NCBI GenBank assembly: GCA_030654015.1
Contig: JAURYI010000107.1
Location: forward strand, 40,317 to 104,316
Length of the DNA stretch: 64,000 nt
Direction of reading: 5' to 3'
DNA from: Methylococcales bacterium
GTDB lineage: Bacteria > Pseudomonadota > Gammaproteobacteria > Methylococcales > Methylomonadaceae
The notes under the pieces are model-generated. The model searched no databases. It had not been told where the DNA came from and saw only the letters and a program-made list of their open reading frames with translations. The position numbers and the translations under genes were made by a program. Positions 44,301 to 55,803 of this stretch are shown in pieces (position 1 is the first letter of the stretch; every line of letters begins with the position of its first letter).

Positions 44301-45244
44301 CTCAACTGCAAACTATCTGGTCAGAAGTCAGTTACCGAATGCAGGCATTGCGTGACAACCCCGATTGTGCTAAACAACAATTTGATCGTATCAGTGATGA
44401 TAACGACATCGGTTTACATACCAAACTCAGCTTTGATGTGCATAACGATGTCGCCGCGCCGTTTATTGTGCTGACACGCCCCAAAATTGCCATTTTGCGT
44501 GAGCAAGGCGTGAATGGTCATGTCGAAATGGCGGCAGCGTTTGACCGTGCAGGGTTTACCAGTGTCGATGTGCATATCAGCGATATTATTCATGGTCGGG
44601 TCAGTTTGCATGACTTTACAGGGTTGGCTGCGTGTGGCGGTTTCTCTTACGGTGACGTACTCGGTGCAGGTGGTGGCTGGGCAAAATCCATTTTATTTAA
44701 TGCCCGCGCACGCGATGAATTTACCGCATTCTTCCAACGCACCGATACCTTTGGTTTAGGCGTGTGTAACGGCTGTCAGATGATGTCGGGCTTAAAAGAC
44801 ATCATCACAGGTGCGGAACATTGGCCACGTTTTATGCGTAACACGTCTGAACAATTTGAAGCCCGCGTGGCAATGGTGGAAGTACAAAAATCACCGTCGA
44901 TATTATTTGCAGGCATGGAAGGTTCAAGAATGCCTGTCAGCATTGCTCACGGCGAAGGACGCGCGGTATTTGCAGGCGATCCGCAAGCGGCATTTGATGC
45001 ACAAGCGGTAGCGTTATGTTACGTTGATAATTACGGCTCACTCACCACAGACTTCCCAGCTAATCCTAATGGTTCACCCCTGGGTATCACAGGTTTAACG
45101 ACGACTGATGGACGCTTTACTATTATGATGCCACATCCTGAACGCTGTTTTAGAACGGTACAGAATTCATGGCATCCCGATGAGTGGCGTGAATACGGCG
45201 TGTGGATGCGTTTATTTAGAAACGCCAGAGTATGGACGCAATAA
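41369..45244 (+). CDS. purL: Phosphoribosylformylglycinamidine synthase (single-chain)
   Basis: A 1291-residue large-type enzyme of proteobacteria fusing three parts: an N-terminal PurS-like domain, the central AIR-synthetase-like catalytic tandem, and a C-terminal class I glutaminase. The catalytic tandem shows [38 protein letters not shown] and [16 protein letters not shown]. The glutaminase has [13 protein letters not shown] as nucleophile elbow with MPHPERCFR carrying the His/Glu partners. It performs the fourth step of purine synthesis, using ATP and glutamine. It stands alone between an intergenic repeat and a small membrane protein. Confidence 0.97.
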   Translation: MLKISGSSALSDFRINNLLVSLQAIEPSITAVTARFMHFVGIEHDLNDDQLTILKQLLAYGGDRIDSETQGKTLLVVPRSGTISPWSSKATEIAKRCGLSSVKRLERGIEYTLTANSELSEDSKHTLAALLHDRMTQTVIYDAAQLDLFAEHTPAPLQTVAIIEQGQDALIKANAELGMALSDDEITYLVDSFQALGRNPSDVELMMFAQANSEHCRHKIFNANWTIDGVEQAQTLFGMIRNTAQQSPADILSAYSDNSSVIEGSRAKVFIRNAKTGEYGYTEELAHLLMKVETHNHPTAISPFSGAATGSGGEIRDEGATGRGSATKAGLTGFSVSHLKIPDFAQPWEQDNGKPERIASALDIMLAGPLGGAAFNNEFGRPNLAGYFRSFEQPVLGSDNAFRGYHKPIMLAGGMGNIRPMLVEKQKIPAGSLIIILGGPAMLIGLGGGAASSQASGASSESLDFASVQRENPEMQRRCQEVINHCNSLGHDTPIISIHDIGAGGLSNAVPEIIHDCDKGGRFELRKVNNDDIGMSPMQIWCNEAQERYVIAIKPTSLPLFTEFCEREHCLFAVIGEATDEEHLTLNDSLLGDKPVDIPMSVLFGKPPKMHRNVTHSEPALAGLDFSGVTLADAVQRVLSFPAVADKSFLIHIGDRSVTGLVARDQLVGPWQVPVADVAVTASGFHALTGEAMAMGERTPIAVINAPASGRMAIAEAITNIAAARIDSLKKIKMSANWMAAAGAEGEDAALFDTVKTVGMELCPALGIAIPVGKDSLSMQTRWQDDAGDKTMTSPLSLIITAFAPVLDVSKTLTPQLRAVDNSVLILIDLGAGKNRLGGSVLAQVYSQLGDNCPDLDHAELLKAFFEAIQTLNNQDKLLSYHDRSDGGLFTTVAEMMFAGRVGANLNIDVLGTDALAALFNEELGAVIQVRGSDADDVVKLLKHLGLVDCIYVIGQVIAEQHINIHHADELIYSASRAQLQTIWSEVSYRMQALRDNPDCAKQQFDRISDDNDIGLHTKLSFDVHNDVAAPFIVLTRPKIAILREQGVNGHVEMAAAFDRAGFTSVDVHISDIIHGRVSLHDFTGLAACGGFSYGDVLGAGGGWAKSILFNARARDEFTAFFQRTDTFGLGVCNGCQMMSGLKDIITGAEHWPRFMRNTSEQFEARVAMVEVQKSPSILFAGMEGSRMPVSIAHGEGRAVFAGDPQAAFDAQAVALCYVDNYGSLTTDFPANPNGSPLGITGLTTTDGRFTIMMPHPERCFRTVQNSWHPDEWREYGVWMRLFRNARVWTQ

Positions 45245-45298
45245 TCCACACAGCAGTGGATTACTTCTTTAAAGTTTTAGTTTTGTTTGGAGTTAAAT

Positions 45299-45703
45299 TT
45301 GAATTTTCCCGATAAAAACGCGCTACGCCGTATGGCGTTTTGGCTGGGTGTTGCTATTCTTTTTGCAGCACCCCTCGAAGTATTTCATTTCTTACTGGAC
45401 TTGCTTCATACCTTGTTTGAGTGGAGTGAAGCCACGTTAGATTTCATTATTGAAGTTATTTTTGACACTTCGCTTAAAGCAACTCAAGTAATTGTTTTTT
45501 ATATTTTAATAGCGGCTATTTTCTATGGACTTTATCGGGTATGGCGCGGCTTTCCTGACTTGTATAGCCAGAAAAAGCGGCAACTACGCACTTTTTTGTC
45601 GGATGAAATAGCTTATCTGTTGAGTTATTGGTATGAATCAGGCATTAATAAAATCAAGTTATTCGTGGCTGCCAGTGGACTGATCTTTTTGTTGCTTATT
45701 TAA
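45299..45703 (+). CDS. Small membrane protein of unknown function (TTG start)
   Basis: 134 residues if translation begins at TTG 45299, which has GGAG six bases upstream; an in-frame TTG at 45287 lacks that spacing. There are two or three hydrophobic helices (AFWLGVAILFAAPLEVFHFLL, QVIVFYILIAAIFYGLYRVW and a C-terminal FVAASGLIFLLLI). Between them is a basic cytosolic loop (YSQKKRQLRTFLSDE). No family is recognised. It is convergent with fimV, sharing a bidirectional terminator. Confidence 0.65.
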   Translation: MNFPDKNALRRMAFWLGVAILFAAPLEVFHFLLDLLHTLFEWSEATLDFIIEVIFDTSLKATQVIVFYILIAAIFYGLYRVWRGFPDLYSQKKRQLRTFLSDEIAYLLSYWYESGINKIKLFVAASGLIFLLLI

Positions 45704-45720
45704 AAAAATTTTTAATCAAA

Positions 45721-45742
45721 AAAAGCCCTGTACAGGGCTTTT
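45721..45742. terminator. Bidirectional terminator between the membrane protein gene and fimV
   Basis: AAAAGCCCTG, TA, CAGGGCTTTT with extended A and T tracts on both sides; perfectly symmetrical. Confidence 0.9.
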
Positions 45743-45759
45743 TTTTGTTTTTCAGGATA

Positions 45760-48700
45760 TTATTTGAGAAAGTCGAGTATGGATTCTGCTAATTTTTTTT
45801 GTTCGACTGTACCTTTTCCAAGTACCTCTTCGGCAATATCTCTGGCTGCTTGAGCATCACCCATATCAATATACGCTCTGGCTAAATCCAGTTTAGTTTC
45901 AAACTCATCCATATCGGTCAGTTCAGGAGCACCAAAATTACCTTTCTGTCCATCTAATGCCGTTGCTGGCATATCAAAGTCAAAGTCAAAGTCAATATCA
46001 CTATTGGCAATATCAAAATCATCCAACTCTTTTGCTTCACCACTCTTTGCAGATAAATCAAAATCAAACGATTCAAAATCGTCTTTGGTGTCGTCTATTG
46101 CAGGCGCGACTGGCGCAATATCAGCTGCTTCGGTTTTGCTGTCCAGTGCAAAGTCATCAAAATCAAACGATTCAAAATCGTCTTTGGTGTCTATTGCTGG
46201 AGCAACTGGCGCAATATCAGCGGCTTCGGTTTTGCTGTCCAGTGCAAAGTCATCAAAATCAAACGATTCAAAATCATTTTTGGTGTCTATCGCAGCAGCG
46301 ACTGGCGCAACATCGGGGGCTGCGGTGTTGCTGTCATCCGCGAAGTCATTAAAATCGAAAGATTCAAAGTCGTCTTTGGTGTCTATTGCAGGCGCGACTG
46401 GCGCAATATCGGCGGCTTCGGGTTTGCTATCATCCGCAAAGTCGTTAAAATCGAAAGATTCAAAGTCGTCTTTGGTATCTATCGCAGCAGCGACTGGCGC
46501 AACATCGGGGGCTGCGATGTTGCTGTCATCCGCGAAGTCATTAAAATCGAAAGATTCAAAGTCATCATTATTAAGTTGGGGTTCGGCACTATTTGTTAAA
46601 TCAACTGATTCGAACTCATCTTTGTTATCGTACTGTTTATCGACGACAACATTACTTTCAGCACTATTAAAGCCCGTCTCTTCTTTCGCTAAACTGGGTA
46701 CATCGCCTTCAAGAGCAGGGCTACTTGTTGCCTTCCCTACATTGCCTCCAGAAGAAAAATAGATTGAATCAGGGCAAATTTCGCTACCCATTTCCACCAC
46801 TTTTTCCCAAAAATCAGTGTCTCCTTTTTTACCTTCTGAAACTAATTCGCCAACATATACTTCAAAAGCATCTCTATTTTCACTTGCATAAAAAATCTCT
46901 AACAGTTTTAACTTACACTCATCGCGATTAGGCTGTTCCTTAATAGCATCCCGCATTAACTCTTCGGCTTGCTGATAACGCCCATAAGCCAAATAAACAT
47001 CTGCTTCCGAAATCGGGTCAATATCATTTTGATCTTCGTCGATATTAATATTAATCCAGTCATTGCCAAAAACGCTTTCACCTTCGTTTTGCGTATTGTC
47101 TGGATTAAAAGTATTCCAACCATCACTGAGACCGCCATCGTTATCCATCGTAGATGAAAATCCCTGGCTTTCATTTTTAACCAAAATGGAAGACGGATAT
47201 ATAGGCATTTCCATTGCCTTTTTACGTTTTCTCCACCAGATAAATCCGAGAACTGACACTAACGCTGCACCACCGCCGCCCACTATCAAAGGGAAAGAAT
47301 CCAATGATACAAGTCCTTCAATTGATTCTGGTTCGGGGGGTACAACTGGGTTTGCTTCAACAGGTGTTGGTGTAACTGGCTTTACCGCTTCAACAGGTGT
47401 TGGTGGAACTGGCTTTACCGCTTCAGCAGGTGTTGGTGTAACTGGCTTTACCGCTTCAGCAGGTGTGGCTGTAACTGGCTTTACCGCTTCAACAGGTGTC
47501 GGTGTAACTGGCTTTAATGCCTCAACAGGTGGTTTTGCCACTTCAGCAGGTTTGATTACTTCAATTGGTGCTGCCAGTTTTATTGCTTCAAGTGGTGCTG
47601 CTGAGTTTACTGATTCAAAGGGTACTATTGGATTTATTGTTTCAAGCTTCACCACTGGCTTTGTTACTTCAACAGGCTTTGTTGCCTCAACAGGCTCAAG
47701 AGGTTTTGCAGCTTCAACAGGCTTTGTTACTTCAACAGGTACTACAGGTACAACAACAGACTCTATAGGTTTTATAGCTTCAACAGGTTTTGCCACTTCA
47801 ATCGGTGCAACAACAGGTTCTGTTGTTTCAGCAGGCGCAACTTGAGCACTTTTTATTTCATCAATTTGTTTTTCTTTACTGGCAAGTGCTTTTTTTGTTG
47901 CCTTTAATTGTTTTTCAAGCGCAGTCACTTTATCCAGTAAAGAGTCGTCATCTTCCGATGTCGGTACGACGGTTTCTTTGCTGGTTTCTGGATTTTTTAG
48001 CGATTCCGCCGTCACTTCTTTTGGCTGATTGTCTGCGATATTGACAGCAGGCATCGCGGGTTTCGATACTTTTTCAGGTATTACCACAGCAACAGCGGGC
48101 GGTGGAACACTGGCTTTTGCCGTAGGTGCTATAACATCAGGAGAATCAAGTGTTACACCATTCTTCCAGGCTTTTTTTTGCAAATTGTATGCTGCTATCG
48201 CCTCTTCACGCGATAGTTTTGCAACATCCGCTTTGCCTGGAATTTGTAGCGTTTCACCCGATAGCAGTCCAAATACATTGTTTCTATGAAACGCATAAGG
48301 ATTTGCTTCATAAATTGCCATCAGTGTCTGTTCAACAGAAGCATCACGCTCTTTACTGAATTTTACCGCTATACTCCACAGCGTCTCTTTTTTATGTACA
48401 GGCCCATAACTGCTACCTGCACTATATGGAACAGTTGCAGGCGGTTTTGACGGCTCATAACCAGCCGATTTTAATGGCTGAGTTGCTGGGGTGGGGATTA
48501 ATGGTTTATCCGCTGTTACCGATGCGTTAGCAACCACTGGCGGTTTACCCGCAGTGACAGGCACAACAGGCGGTTTGACGGCTGTAACTGGTGTGGTGGT
48601 AACGACTGGGGGTTTGACAGTGTTTACTGGTGCGGTAGTAACCACTGGGGGTTTGACAGCCGCCATTGGCATAGTAGCAACCACAGACGACTTACCAGAC

Positions 48701-49125
48701 GCTGCGGGAGGTGCAGAGACTGCGGAATTATAAGTGGAGGGTGGATCAATGAGTACCGTAAACTCACGATACAAACTGCCCTTGGGCCAGCTTACTTCGA
48801 CCAGCAGATTCAAAAAAGGCTCTTTCAGTGCTTCTTTTGAGCTGACTTTAATAACTACCGATCCATTCGCATTAACAACCGTTTGAAATTTAATTTTCGA
48901 CAGGAAGTAAGTCCACGGCACACCCGCTTCATCAAATTTAGCCGCAGGAGCCAGATTCACCTTTATATCAGCGGCGTTTTCGCCTGCCGACAAGGTTAAT
49001 GGAATCTCCGCATTTAGATTCTGATTCAGAGCCGAGTGCAATTTAAAATCGCCGATCCCTAGCGGATACCCGACAACGGGGGTCAGTAACGATAGTATCG
49101 CTAAAGTTTTAGTTAAATTGCGCAC
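45760..49125 (-). CDS. fimV: FimV/HubP-type polar peptidoglycan-binding protein
   Basis: 1121 residues from the GTG at 49125 (AAGGAG six bases upstream; upstream in-frame codons lack a site). The order is: signal peptide, FimV N-terminal domain (GIGDFKLHSALNQNLNAEIPL), Pro/Val-rich spacer, LysM-like domain (about 245-300, KKETLWSIAVKFSK), a coiled coil (LDKVTALEKQLKATKKALASKEK), and a Pro-Val-Glu-Ala repeat region. A single membrane helix at about 612-632 precedes a cytosolic TPR segment. About five to six acidic 32-residue repeats (KDDFESFDFNDFADDS) follow, then the FimV C-terminal domain (LARAYIDMGDAQAARDIAEEVL). It organises the cell pole, type IV pili and chemotaxis proteins. Confidence 0.93.
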   Translation of the reverse strand: MRNLTKTLAILSLLTPVVGYPLGIGDFKLHSALNQNLNAEIPLTLSAGENAADIKVNLAPAAKFDEAGVPWTYFLSKIKFQTVVNANGSVVIKVSSKEALKEPFLNLLVEVSWPKGSLYREFTVLIDPPSTYNSAVSAPPAASGKSSVVATMPMAAVKPPVVTTAPVNTVKPPVVTTTPVTAVKPPVVPVTAGKPPVVANASVTADKPLIPTPATQPLKSAGYEPSKPPATVPYSAGSSYGPVHKKETLWSIAVKFSKERDASVEQTLMAIYEANPYAFHRNNVFGLLSGETLQIPGKADVAKLSREEAIAAYNLQKKAWKNGVTLDSPDVIAPTAKASVPPPAVAVVIPEKVSKPAMPAVNIADNQPKEVTAESLKNPETSKETVVPTSEDDDSLLDKVTALEKQLKATKKALASKEKQIDEIKSAQVAPAETTEPVVAPIEVAKPVEAIKPIESVVVPVVPVEVTKPVEAAKPLEPVEATKPVEVTKPVVKLETINPIVPFESVNSAAPLEAIKLAAPIEVIKPAEVAKPPVEALKPVTPTPVEAVKPVTATPAEAVKPVTPTPAEAVKPVPPTPVEAVKPVTPTPVEANPVVPPEPESIEGLVSLDSFPLIVGGGGAALVSVLGFIWWRKRKKAMEMPIYPSSILVKNESQGFSSTMDNDGGLSDGWNTFNPDNTQNEGESVFGNDWININIDEDQNDIDPISEADVYLAYGRYQQAEELMRDAIKEQPNRDECKLKLLEIFYASENRDAFEVYVGELVSEGKKGDTDFWEKVVEMGSEICPDSIYFSSGGNVGKATSSPALEGDVPSLAKEETGFNSAESNVVVDKQYDNKDEFESVDLTNSAEPQLNNDDFESFDFNDFADDSNIAAPDVAPVAAAIDTKDDFESFDFNDFADDSKPEAADIAPVAPAIDTKDDFESFDFNDFADDSNTAAPDVAPVAAAIDTKNDFESFDFDDFALDSKTEAADIAPVAPAIDTKDDFESFDFDDFALDSKTEAADIAPVAPAIDDTKDDFESFDFDLSAKSGEAKELDDFDIANSDIDFDFDFDMPATALDGQKGNFGAPELTDMDEFETKLDLARAYIDMGDAQAARDIAEEVLGKGTVEQKKLAESILDFLK
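46040..46580. repeat. In-gene tandem repeat array of fimV (acidic repeats)
   Basis: Roughly six in-phase DNA repeats of about 96-99 bp encode alternations of KDDFESFDF, DDFA and DIAPVAPAIDT. Neighbouring copies are nearly identical at the DNA level, so copy number is likely to vary between strains. Confidence 0.8.
47340..47545. repeat. In-gene repeat array of fimV (Pro/Val repeats)
   Basis: Five or so in-phase copies of a 36-bp unit encoding VEAVKPVTPTP-like repeats, on the periplasmic side of the membrane helix. Confidence 0.7.
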
Positions 49126-49194
49126 ACCACTCTCCTTCACACTAGTTACCACAGTCTCATACCACTAACAGTAAAATATACAGACAAGCTTAGC

Positions 49195-50217
49195 CTAGAT
49201 GTATTTTTTTACCAGCACTTCTGCAATTTGCACACTGTTTAGTGCAGCTCCTTTGCGAACATTATCACCCACCACCCATAAATCAATTCCGTGCGGGTGT
49301 GATATATCCTCGCGGATACGACCGACAAATACATTGTCATGACCCGCAGATTCAGTCACTGCGGTAGGATAACCGCCATTAACGCGTTCATCCATGACCG
49401 TCACGCCTTCGGCTTGTTCAAGCAAGGCTTTAACGGCTTCAGCAGTGATTTTATCGCGGGTTTCAATATGCACGGCTTCTGAATGTCCGTAAAAAACAGG
49501 TACACGCACTGCGGTTGCATTGACTAATACGCTGTCATCACCGAGAATTTTTTGGGTTTCCCAGACCATTTTCATTTCTTCTTTCGTGTAGCCATTGTCC
49601 ATAAAGACATCTATTTGCGGCAAAACATTAAAGGCGATTTGTTTGGGATATACGCTAGGAACGATAGGTTGTAAATTCAGTAAATTGGCTGTTTGTCTGC
49701 CCAATTCTTCAATCGCGTCTTTGCCCGTACCCGATACTGCCTGATAGGTACACACATTGATACGGGTAATGCCGACTGCATCATAAATGGGTTTTAATGC
49801 CACCAACATTTGAATGGTTGAGCAGTTTGGATTAGCAATAATACCGCGATTTTTATAATCCGCGATTTTTTCAGGATTTACTTCGGGAACAACCAGCGGA
49901 ATATCATCGTCATAGCGGAACTGCGAAGTATTATCTATGACAATACAGCCTGCGGCGGCGGCAATGGGTGCGTAAATTTCTGAAATGGATGCACCCGGAG
50001 AAAATAAACCGATGTGCGCTTTAGAAAAATCAAACGTTGCCAAATCTTCTACTTTTAATGATCCGCCTTTAAAGGGGATGCGTTTACCGACCGAATTACT
50101 ACTTGCCAAGGCGTACACTTCGCCAACGGGGAAATTTCGTTCTTCCAGAATAGACAGCATGGCCTCGCCTACTGCGCCAGTTGCGCCAACGACAGCCACG
50201 TTATACAGTTTTGTCAC
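49195..50217 (-). CDS. asd: Aspartate-semialdehyde dehydrogenase
   Basis: 340 residues from the GTG at 50217, chosen because GGAG lies six bases upstream; the ATG at 50229 adds four residues and is also possible. It has the NADP-binding VAVVGATGAVGEAM, catalytic cysteine in IANPNCSTIQM (residue 132), and substrate motif YQAVSGTGKDAIEEL. GHSEAVHIET also matches the family. It reduces aspartyl phosphate to the semialdehyde used by DapA, homoserine and diaminopimelate synthesis. It lies upstream of fimV as in pseudomonads. Confidence 0.95.
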   Translation of the reverse strand: MTKLYNVAVVGATGAVGEAMLSILEERNFPVGEVYALASSNSVGKRIPFKGGSLKVEDLATFDFSKAHIGLFSPGASISEIYAPIAAAAGCIVIDNTSQFRYDDDIPLVVPEVNPEKIADYKNRGIIANPNCSTIQMLVALKPIYDAVGITRINVCTYQAVSGTGKDAIEELGRQTANLLNLQPIVPSVYPKQIAFNVLPQIDVFMDNGYTKEEMKMVWETQKILGDDSVLVNATAVRVPVFYGHSEAVHIETRDKITAEAVKALLEQAEGVTVMDERVNGGYPTAVTESAGHDNVFVGRIREDISHPHGIDLWVVGDNVRKGAALNSVQIAEVLVKKYI

Positions 50218-50241
50218 ATTGTTCTCCATTTTATTATAAAT

Positions 50242-50268
50242 GATGGGTACGCTATCGCTTTACCCATC
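50242..50268. repeat. GATGGGTA/TACCCATC palindrome between adk and asd
   Basis: An 8-bp perfect stem around CGCTATCGCTT, related to the GGGTTACGCTATCGCTAACCC words at 58489. Just upstream of the asd start. Confidence 0.6.
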
Positions 50269-50292
50269 CTGCACACTACAAATCAGTGCTAC

Positions 50293-50943
<651 letters not shown>

Positions 50944-51105
50944 TTATGTGCGATGACGATTGAATGATTAAAATTCAGATAAGTCATAACGAACTAAGAC
51001 GTATGACCAGATAGCTCATTTTATAACACATCAACTTTTATCTCTTGTAAAAAGTTGATTATTTCCCTATCCTTGTTAAATTCACTTAGTTTTAAGGAGC
51101 TTTTT

Positions 51106-51567
51106 ATGCGTGTTGAAGATTTAATGACAACAAAGGTATTTACCGTCGAGCAACACGACTTGATTGATCGGGTTTTCTTTCTTATCCACTATGAAAAAAT
51201 CCGTCATTTACCCGTGGTTGAAAAAGGCAAAGTGATTGGTATTGTGTCTGACCGTGACCTATATAAGGTCTTAGGGCCAAAAAACAACTCCAATGTCATC
51301 GAGGGTGAGTCAGAAATGCACGTTGTCCACAAAAAAGTGCAAACTATCATGCACCGGGGGGTTATCACTATTCATGCCGATGCCTATGCCTCGGAAGCGG
51401 CAACTGTCATGGCAAACAATCGTATCGGTGCGTTACCCGTGGTTGATAAAGACAATCATCTGTTAGGCATTATCTCGGCAACCGACATACTGCGCGTTTT
51501 TTCCAAGATTGAAAAAGCCAGTGAAGAGCGTGCCAAAAGAATTGCCGCAGGCATCAGCCATAAATAA
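51106..51567 (+). CDS. CBS-domain pair protein
   Basis: 153 residues from the ATG at 51106 (AAGGAG eight bases upstream); an earlier in-frame ATG at 51055 lacks a site. It consists of two CBS motifs, MRVEDLMTTKVFTVEQHD...HLPVVEKGKVIGIVSDRDLYK and VQTIMHRGVITIHADAYASEAATVMANNRIGALPVVDKD, with a basic C-terminal helix. Such Bateman modules bind adenosine nucleotides and regulate other proteins. No catalytic partner domain is attached, and the target is unknown. Confidence 0.88.
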   Translation: MRVEDLMTTKVFTVEQHDLIDRVFFLIHYEKIRHLPVVEKGKVIGIVSDRDLYKVLGPKNNSNVIEGESEMHVVHKKVQTIMHRGVITIHADAYASEAATVMANNRIGALPVVDKDNHLLGIISATDILRVFSKIEKASEERAKRIAAGISHK

Positions 51568-51583
51568 TCACTGCATCACAGCG

Positions 51584-51610
51584 AAAAAAGCCCCTTAACG
51601 GGGCTTTTTT
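51584..51610 (+). terminator. Intrinsic terminator after the CBS-domain gene
   Basis: AAAAAAGCCCC, loop TTAAC, GGGGCTTTTTT, 16 bp after the stop. An 11-bp stem with T run. Confidence 0.9.
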
Positions 51611-51733
51611 TTGCTCAAAAAAGGCTCTGACTCAATAAATTACTCAATTCATTACCTTACTGCTTGGCAATAATCGACTTCGGCTTTACCATAAAGAAAA
51701 ACTCTCACTGCACAAGTTGGATGACTATTACTA

Positions 51734-54565
51734 ATGAGTAAACTGATTAAACTTTTTCAAGATTCATCGTCACTTTATGGCAGCAACGCCAGCTTTATTG
51801 AAAACTTGTACGAACGTTTTTTAGAAGACCCCGAGTCGGTTGAGCCAAGCTGGCAGGAACACTTCAACACCATTCATCAGGGCAGCACTTATGAAACGCC
51901 GCACAGCCCAGTGGTCGAACGTTTTGCACAATTAGCCGTCAAATCGCCCAACAGACTGGCGCAATTACAAGGTTTCACTCAAGAAAGTGTGCAGAAACAA
52001 TCTGCTGTTGCACGATTGATTAATCATTACCGCGTGCGCGGACATCAAATCGCCAACAACAATCCTTTAGGCGCAACCAATCCAGCCCCGCCTGATCTTG
52101 ACCCTAGTTATTACGGTCTTGCCGAACCAGATATGGATACCTTGTTCGACACAGGGGCGTTATACGGCATTGAACGCTTACCGTTACGCGATATTATTAC
52201 CAGTCTGAAAGAAATTTATTGCGGCAGTATCGGCTATGAATATATGCACATCGTTGATACGCAAATTCGCCGCTGGTTAATCATGCGTTTAGAAAGCTCT
52301 AAAACCAATCTGATAACAGACGCTGAAAAAAAACGCTGGGCATTGAAATTATTAACCGCCGCAGAAGGCATAGAAACCCATTTACAAAACAAATTTGTCG
52401 GACAAAAACGCTTTTCTTTAGAAGGCGGCGAGGCCTTGATTCCCGCATTGGATGAGCTGATTCAATGTGCAGGAGCAAAAGGCGTTAAAGAAGTCGTTAT
52501 TGGTATGGCACATCGTGGACGCTTGAATGTACTGGTCAATATCTTAGGTAAAAGCCCCGCCAGTTTATTTGATGAATTTGTCGGTAAATCCACGCCGTCC
52601 CCTGGTGTAAAATCAGGCGATGTTAAATACCACATGGGCTTTTCATCCGATGTCGGCACGGACGGCGGTGCGGTGCATTTAACGCTCGCCTTCAACCCCT
52701 CGCATTTAGAAATTATCAATCCTGTGGTAGAAGGCTCGGTTAAAGCCCGTCAGGATCGTACGGGTGACAACGGCAAAGCCTTGGTTCTTCCCATCCTGAT
52801 TCACGGTGATGCCGCGTTATCAGGTCAGGGTATCGTCATGGAAACCCTTAATATGTCACAAACCCGTGCATTCAGCACAGGCGGCACAGTGCATATTGTC
52901 ATTAACAACCAAATCGGCTTTACTACCAGCAATCCCGAAGATGCCCGCAGTACCCTGTACTGCACCGATATTGCCAGCATGATTCACGCGCCCGTGTTTC
53001 ATGTCAACGGTGACGACCCCGAAGCAGTGTTGTTTGTGACCCGTCTCGCGCTGGATTATCGGATGATGTTTCAAAAAGACGTGGTTATCGACCTTATCTG
53101 TTATCGCCGCCTAGGACATAACGAAGCCGATGAACCTGCGACCACCCAGCCGCTGATGTACAAAAAAATTCGCAGTCACAAAACAACGCGCAAACTGTAC
53201 GCAGAAAAACTGATTAACGAAGGCGTGATGACCCCCGAACAATCAACGGCAATGGAACAGGATTACCAAAAGTTGCTGGAAACAGGGCAAGTAGTATCCC
53301 GACCCGTATTAACGGGCGATCACTATGCGTACACTAAACAATGGAATCAATTTCTGGGGAACACTTGGGAAACCCCCTGTGACACCACCATCTCCATGGA
53401 ACAACTGCGTTTTTATAATTTGCGTATGCAGAATTTGCCTACAGGCTTTGAATTACATCCGCGTGTTGCCAAGGTCATAGAAAATCGCGGCAAAATGGCA
53501 GCAGGTGCAATGCCTTTGGATTGGGGCTTTGCTGAAAATCTGGCTTATGCCAGTTTGGCGGCAGAAAAATACAATATCCGTTTAACAGGGCAGGACGTAG
53601 GGCGCGGTACATTTGTACATCGACACGCGGTGTTACATAATCAAATCAATAACACCACCTACATTCCCATTCAAAACCTGACTGAACAACAAGGCGATGT
53701 GCAGATTTTTGATTCGCTGCTGTCCGAAGCAGGTGTATTGGGTTTTGAATACGGTTACAGCACCACCACGCCCACTACGCTGGTGATATGGGAAGCGCAA
53801 TTCGGCGATTTTGCCAATGGTGCGCAAGTGGTTATCGACCAGTTCATCAGTTCAGGTGAAACCAAATGGGGACGGTTATGCGGTTTGGTCATGTTATTGC
53901 CGCACGGCTTTGAAGGGCAAGGCCCAGAACATTCCTCAGCACGCCTAGAACGCTATTTACAACTGTGTGCCGAACATAATATGCAGGTTTGCAACCCAAC
54001 TACGCCCGCGCAGATTTTCCATTTATTGCGTCGGCAAATGCACCGCCCGTATCGCAAACCGTTAATTATCATGAGTCCCAAAAGTTTATTACGTCATAAA
54101 CTGGCGGTATCGACACTGGAAGATCTGACGACAGGACACTTTCAACCCGTTATCGGCGAACAGGACGACATCAACCCGAAAAAGGTCACTCGTTTGATAC
54201 TGTGCTCGGGTAAGGTGTATTACGACTTACTGGAGACGCGACGTGAAGATAAAGAAGCACTTAAACACGTTGCCATTGCGCGTATTGAACAACTGTACCC
54301 GTTTCCTATCGACGCATTCAAAGCCGAAATAGCCAAGTACACGCATTTAAAAGAATTTGTCTGGTGTCAGGAAGAACCTAAAAATCAAGGGGCTTGGTAT
54401 AATTCCAACCATCATTTCATTGATAGCTTAGACCCGCGCATCACGGTGACTTACGCAGGGCGCGAAGCCTCTGCATCACCAGCGGTAGGTAAGTTTCACG
54501 TCCATATCGAACAACAAAAAGCCGTCGTGCATGACGCGCTCTACGGCAAACTTTCAGGAAAATAA
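51734..54565 (+). CDS. sucA: 2-oxoglutarate dehydrogenase E1 component
   Basis: 943 residues, close to E. coli SucA (933). The N-terminal E2-binding helix region carries [24 protein letters not shown]. Thiamine-diphosphate motifs follow: [27 protein letters not shown], and the GHNEADEP segment. The C-terminal pyrimidine-like domain shows [21 protein letters not shown]. It decarboxylates 2-oxoglutarate in the TCA cycle and transfers the succinyl group to SucB. Followed one base later by sucB. A full copy of this enzyme is notable if the organism is a methanotroph, where the activity is often low. Confidence 0.97.
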   Translation: MSKLIKLFQDSSSLYGSNASFIENLYERFLEDPESVEPSWQEHFNTIHQGSTYETPHSPVVERFAQLAVKSPNRLAQLQGFTQESVQKQSAVARLINHYRVRGHQIANNNPLGATNPAPPDLDPSYYGLAEPDMDTLFDTGALYGIERLPLRDIITSLKEIYCGSIGYEYMHIVDTQIRRWLIMRLESSKTNLITDAEKKRWALKLLTAAEGIETHLQNKFVGQKRFSLEGGEALIPALDELIQCAGAKGVKEVVIGMAHRGRLNVLVNILGKSPASLFDEFVGKSTPSPGVKSGDVKYHMGFSSDVGTDGGAVHLTLAFNPSHLEIINPVVEGSVKARQDRTGDNGKALVLPILIHGDAALSGQGIVMETLNMSQTRAFSTGGTVHIVINNQIGFTTSNPEDARSTLYCTDIASMIHAPVFHVNGDDPEAVLFVTRLALDYRMMFQKDVVIDLICYRRLGHNEADEPATTQPLMYKKIRSHKTTRKLYAEKLINEGVMTPEQSTAMEQDYQKLLETGQVVSRPVLTGDHYAYTKQWNQFLGNTWETPCDTTISMEQLRFYNLRMQNLPTGFELHPRVAKVIENRGKMAAGAMPLDWGFAENLAYASLAAEKYNIRLTGQDVGRGTFVHRHAVLHNQINNTTYIPIQNLTEQQGDVQIFDSLLSEAGVLGFEYGYSTTTPTTLVIWEAQFGDFANGAQVVIDQFISSGETKWGRLCGLVMLLPHGFEGQGPEHSSARLERYLQLCAEHNMQVCNPTTPAQIFHLLRRQMHRPYRKPLIIMSPKSLLRHKLAVSTLEDLTTGHFQPVIGEQDDINPKKVTRLILCSGKVYYDLLETRREDKEALKHVAIARIEQLYPFPIDAFKAEIAKYTHLKEFVWCQEEPKNQGAWYNSNHHFIDSLDPRITVTYAGREASASPAVGKFHVHIEQQKAVVHDALYGKLSGK

Positions 54566-54566
54566 C

Positions 54567-55799
54567 ATGAGCATTGAAGTTTTAGTACCCGTTTTACCCG
54601 AATCCGTTGCAGACGCAACACTGATTACCTGGCACAAACAAGCAGGCGAGCTGGTGAATAAAAACGAAAGTCTTGTTGATCTGGAAACCGATAAAGTCAC
54701 TCTCGAAGTGACTGCACCAGAAGCGGGTGTGCTGCGCCAAATTCTCAAAGACAGCGGCGACATAGTCACTAGCGGTGAACTACTGGCAATCATAGACGCA
54801 CAGGATGCACACGCCGCCACACCTGCGACGGAAGTAAAACCAGTTGTTGAACATAAAGAAGCCGACATTCCACTCAGCCCCTCAGTACGCCGTTTAGTGA
54901 ATGAAAACGCGCTGAATCCTGCGGAAATCACAGGTACAGGCAAAAGCGGTCGTCTCACTAAAGTCGATGTTCTGGAGCATCTCAATAAACAACCTGCTGA
55001 AAAACCCGCGCCCGTTGCTACACCCGCACCCGCTCCCGTCGAAGAGCCAAAAACCCAAACTTTCAAACATAACGAACTGACGCTACCGCCCGCCAGTTTG
55101 CGTCCAGAACAGCGCGTCCCCATGACCCGTTTACGCGCCAAAATTGCCGAACGCTTATTACAGGCACAACAAAATGCTGCCATGCTCACTACGTTTAATG
55201 AAGTGAATATGCAGGCGGTTATGGATTTACGCAACCAGTACAAAAACCGCTTTGAACAAAAACATAACATCAAACTGGGTTTCATGTCCTTTTTTGTCAA
55301 AGCCTCTATCGAAGCGTTAAAAAAATTCCCTGCAATCAATGCCTCTATTGATGAAACCGATATTATTTATCATGGCTATTATGATTTAGGTATCGCAGTC
55401 AGCACCCCGCGCGGCTTAATCGTGCCTGTGTTGCGTGATGCCGATCAACTGGATTTTGCAGGTATCGAAAAAACAATCAGCGACTTCGGCGGCAAAGCAC
55501 GCGACAACACGCTGACTTATGATGACTTAAAAGGCGGCACGTTCACCATTACCAATGGCGGCGTGTTCGGCTCAATGCTGTCTACCCCGATACTCAACCC
55601 GCCACAATGCGCCATCTTGGGAATGCACGCCATCAAGGAACGCGCAGTGGTCGAAAATGGTCAGATTGTTATCAGACCCATCATGTATCTCGCACTTTCT
55701 TATGATCATCGTCTGGTCGATGGTCGTGAAGCCGTACAGTTTCTAGTCACTATTAAAGAGTGTCTGGAAGCACCCGCCCACCTACTGCTGAACATTTAA
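54567..55799 (+). CDS. sucB: Dihydrolipoyl succinyltransferase (E2 of 2-oxoglutarate dehydrogenase)
   Basis: 410 residues from the ATG at 54567, one base after the sucA stop. It has a lipoyl domain with [11 protein letters not shown] (lipoyl Lys43), a Pro/Ala/Glu linker, and the E1/E3-binding domain ([37 protein letters not shown], about 110-145). The catalytic domain ends with [13 protein letters not shown], containing the active His and Asp. It accepts succinyl from SucA, transfers it to CoA, and then needs an E3 enzyme to reoxidise the dihydrolipoyl group. Confidence 0.96.
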   Translation: MSIEVLVPVLPESVADATLITWHKQAGELVNKNESLVDLETDKVTLEVTAPEAGVLRQILKDSGDIVTSGELLAIIDAQDAHAATPATEVKPVVEHKEADIPLSPSVRRLVNENALNPAEITGTGKSGRLTKVDVLEHLNKQPAEKPAPVATPAPAPVEEPKTQTFKHNELTLPPASLRPEQRVPMTRLRAKIAERLLQAQQNAAMLTTFNEVNMQAVMDLRNQYKNRFEQKHNIKLGFMSFFVKASIEALKKFPAINASIDETDIIYHGYYDLGIAVSTPRGLIVPVLRDADQLDFAGIEKTISDFGGKARDNTLTYDDLKGGTFTITNGGVFGSMLSTPILNPPQCAILGMHAIKERAVVENGQIVIRPIMYLALSYDHRLVDGREAVQFLVTIKECLEAPAHLLLNI

Positions 55800-55803
55800 G
55801 ACT

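Noticed and set aside
46004..47845. Ser/Lys- and Thr/Gly-rich open frames on the plus strand opposite fimV
   Set aside because: They mirror the fimV repeat arrays; the repeat composition explains their openness.
54554..55339. 261-codon frame antisense to sucB
   Set aside because: sucB is clearly coding; the antisense frame is Ser/Cys-rich without any domain.
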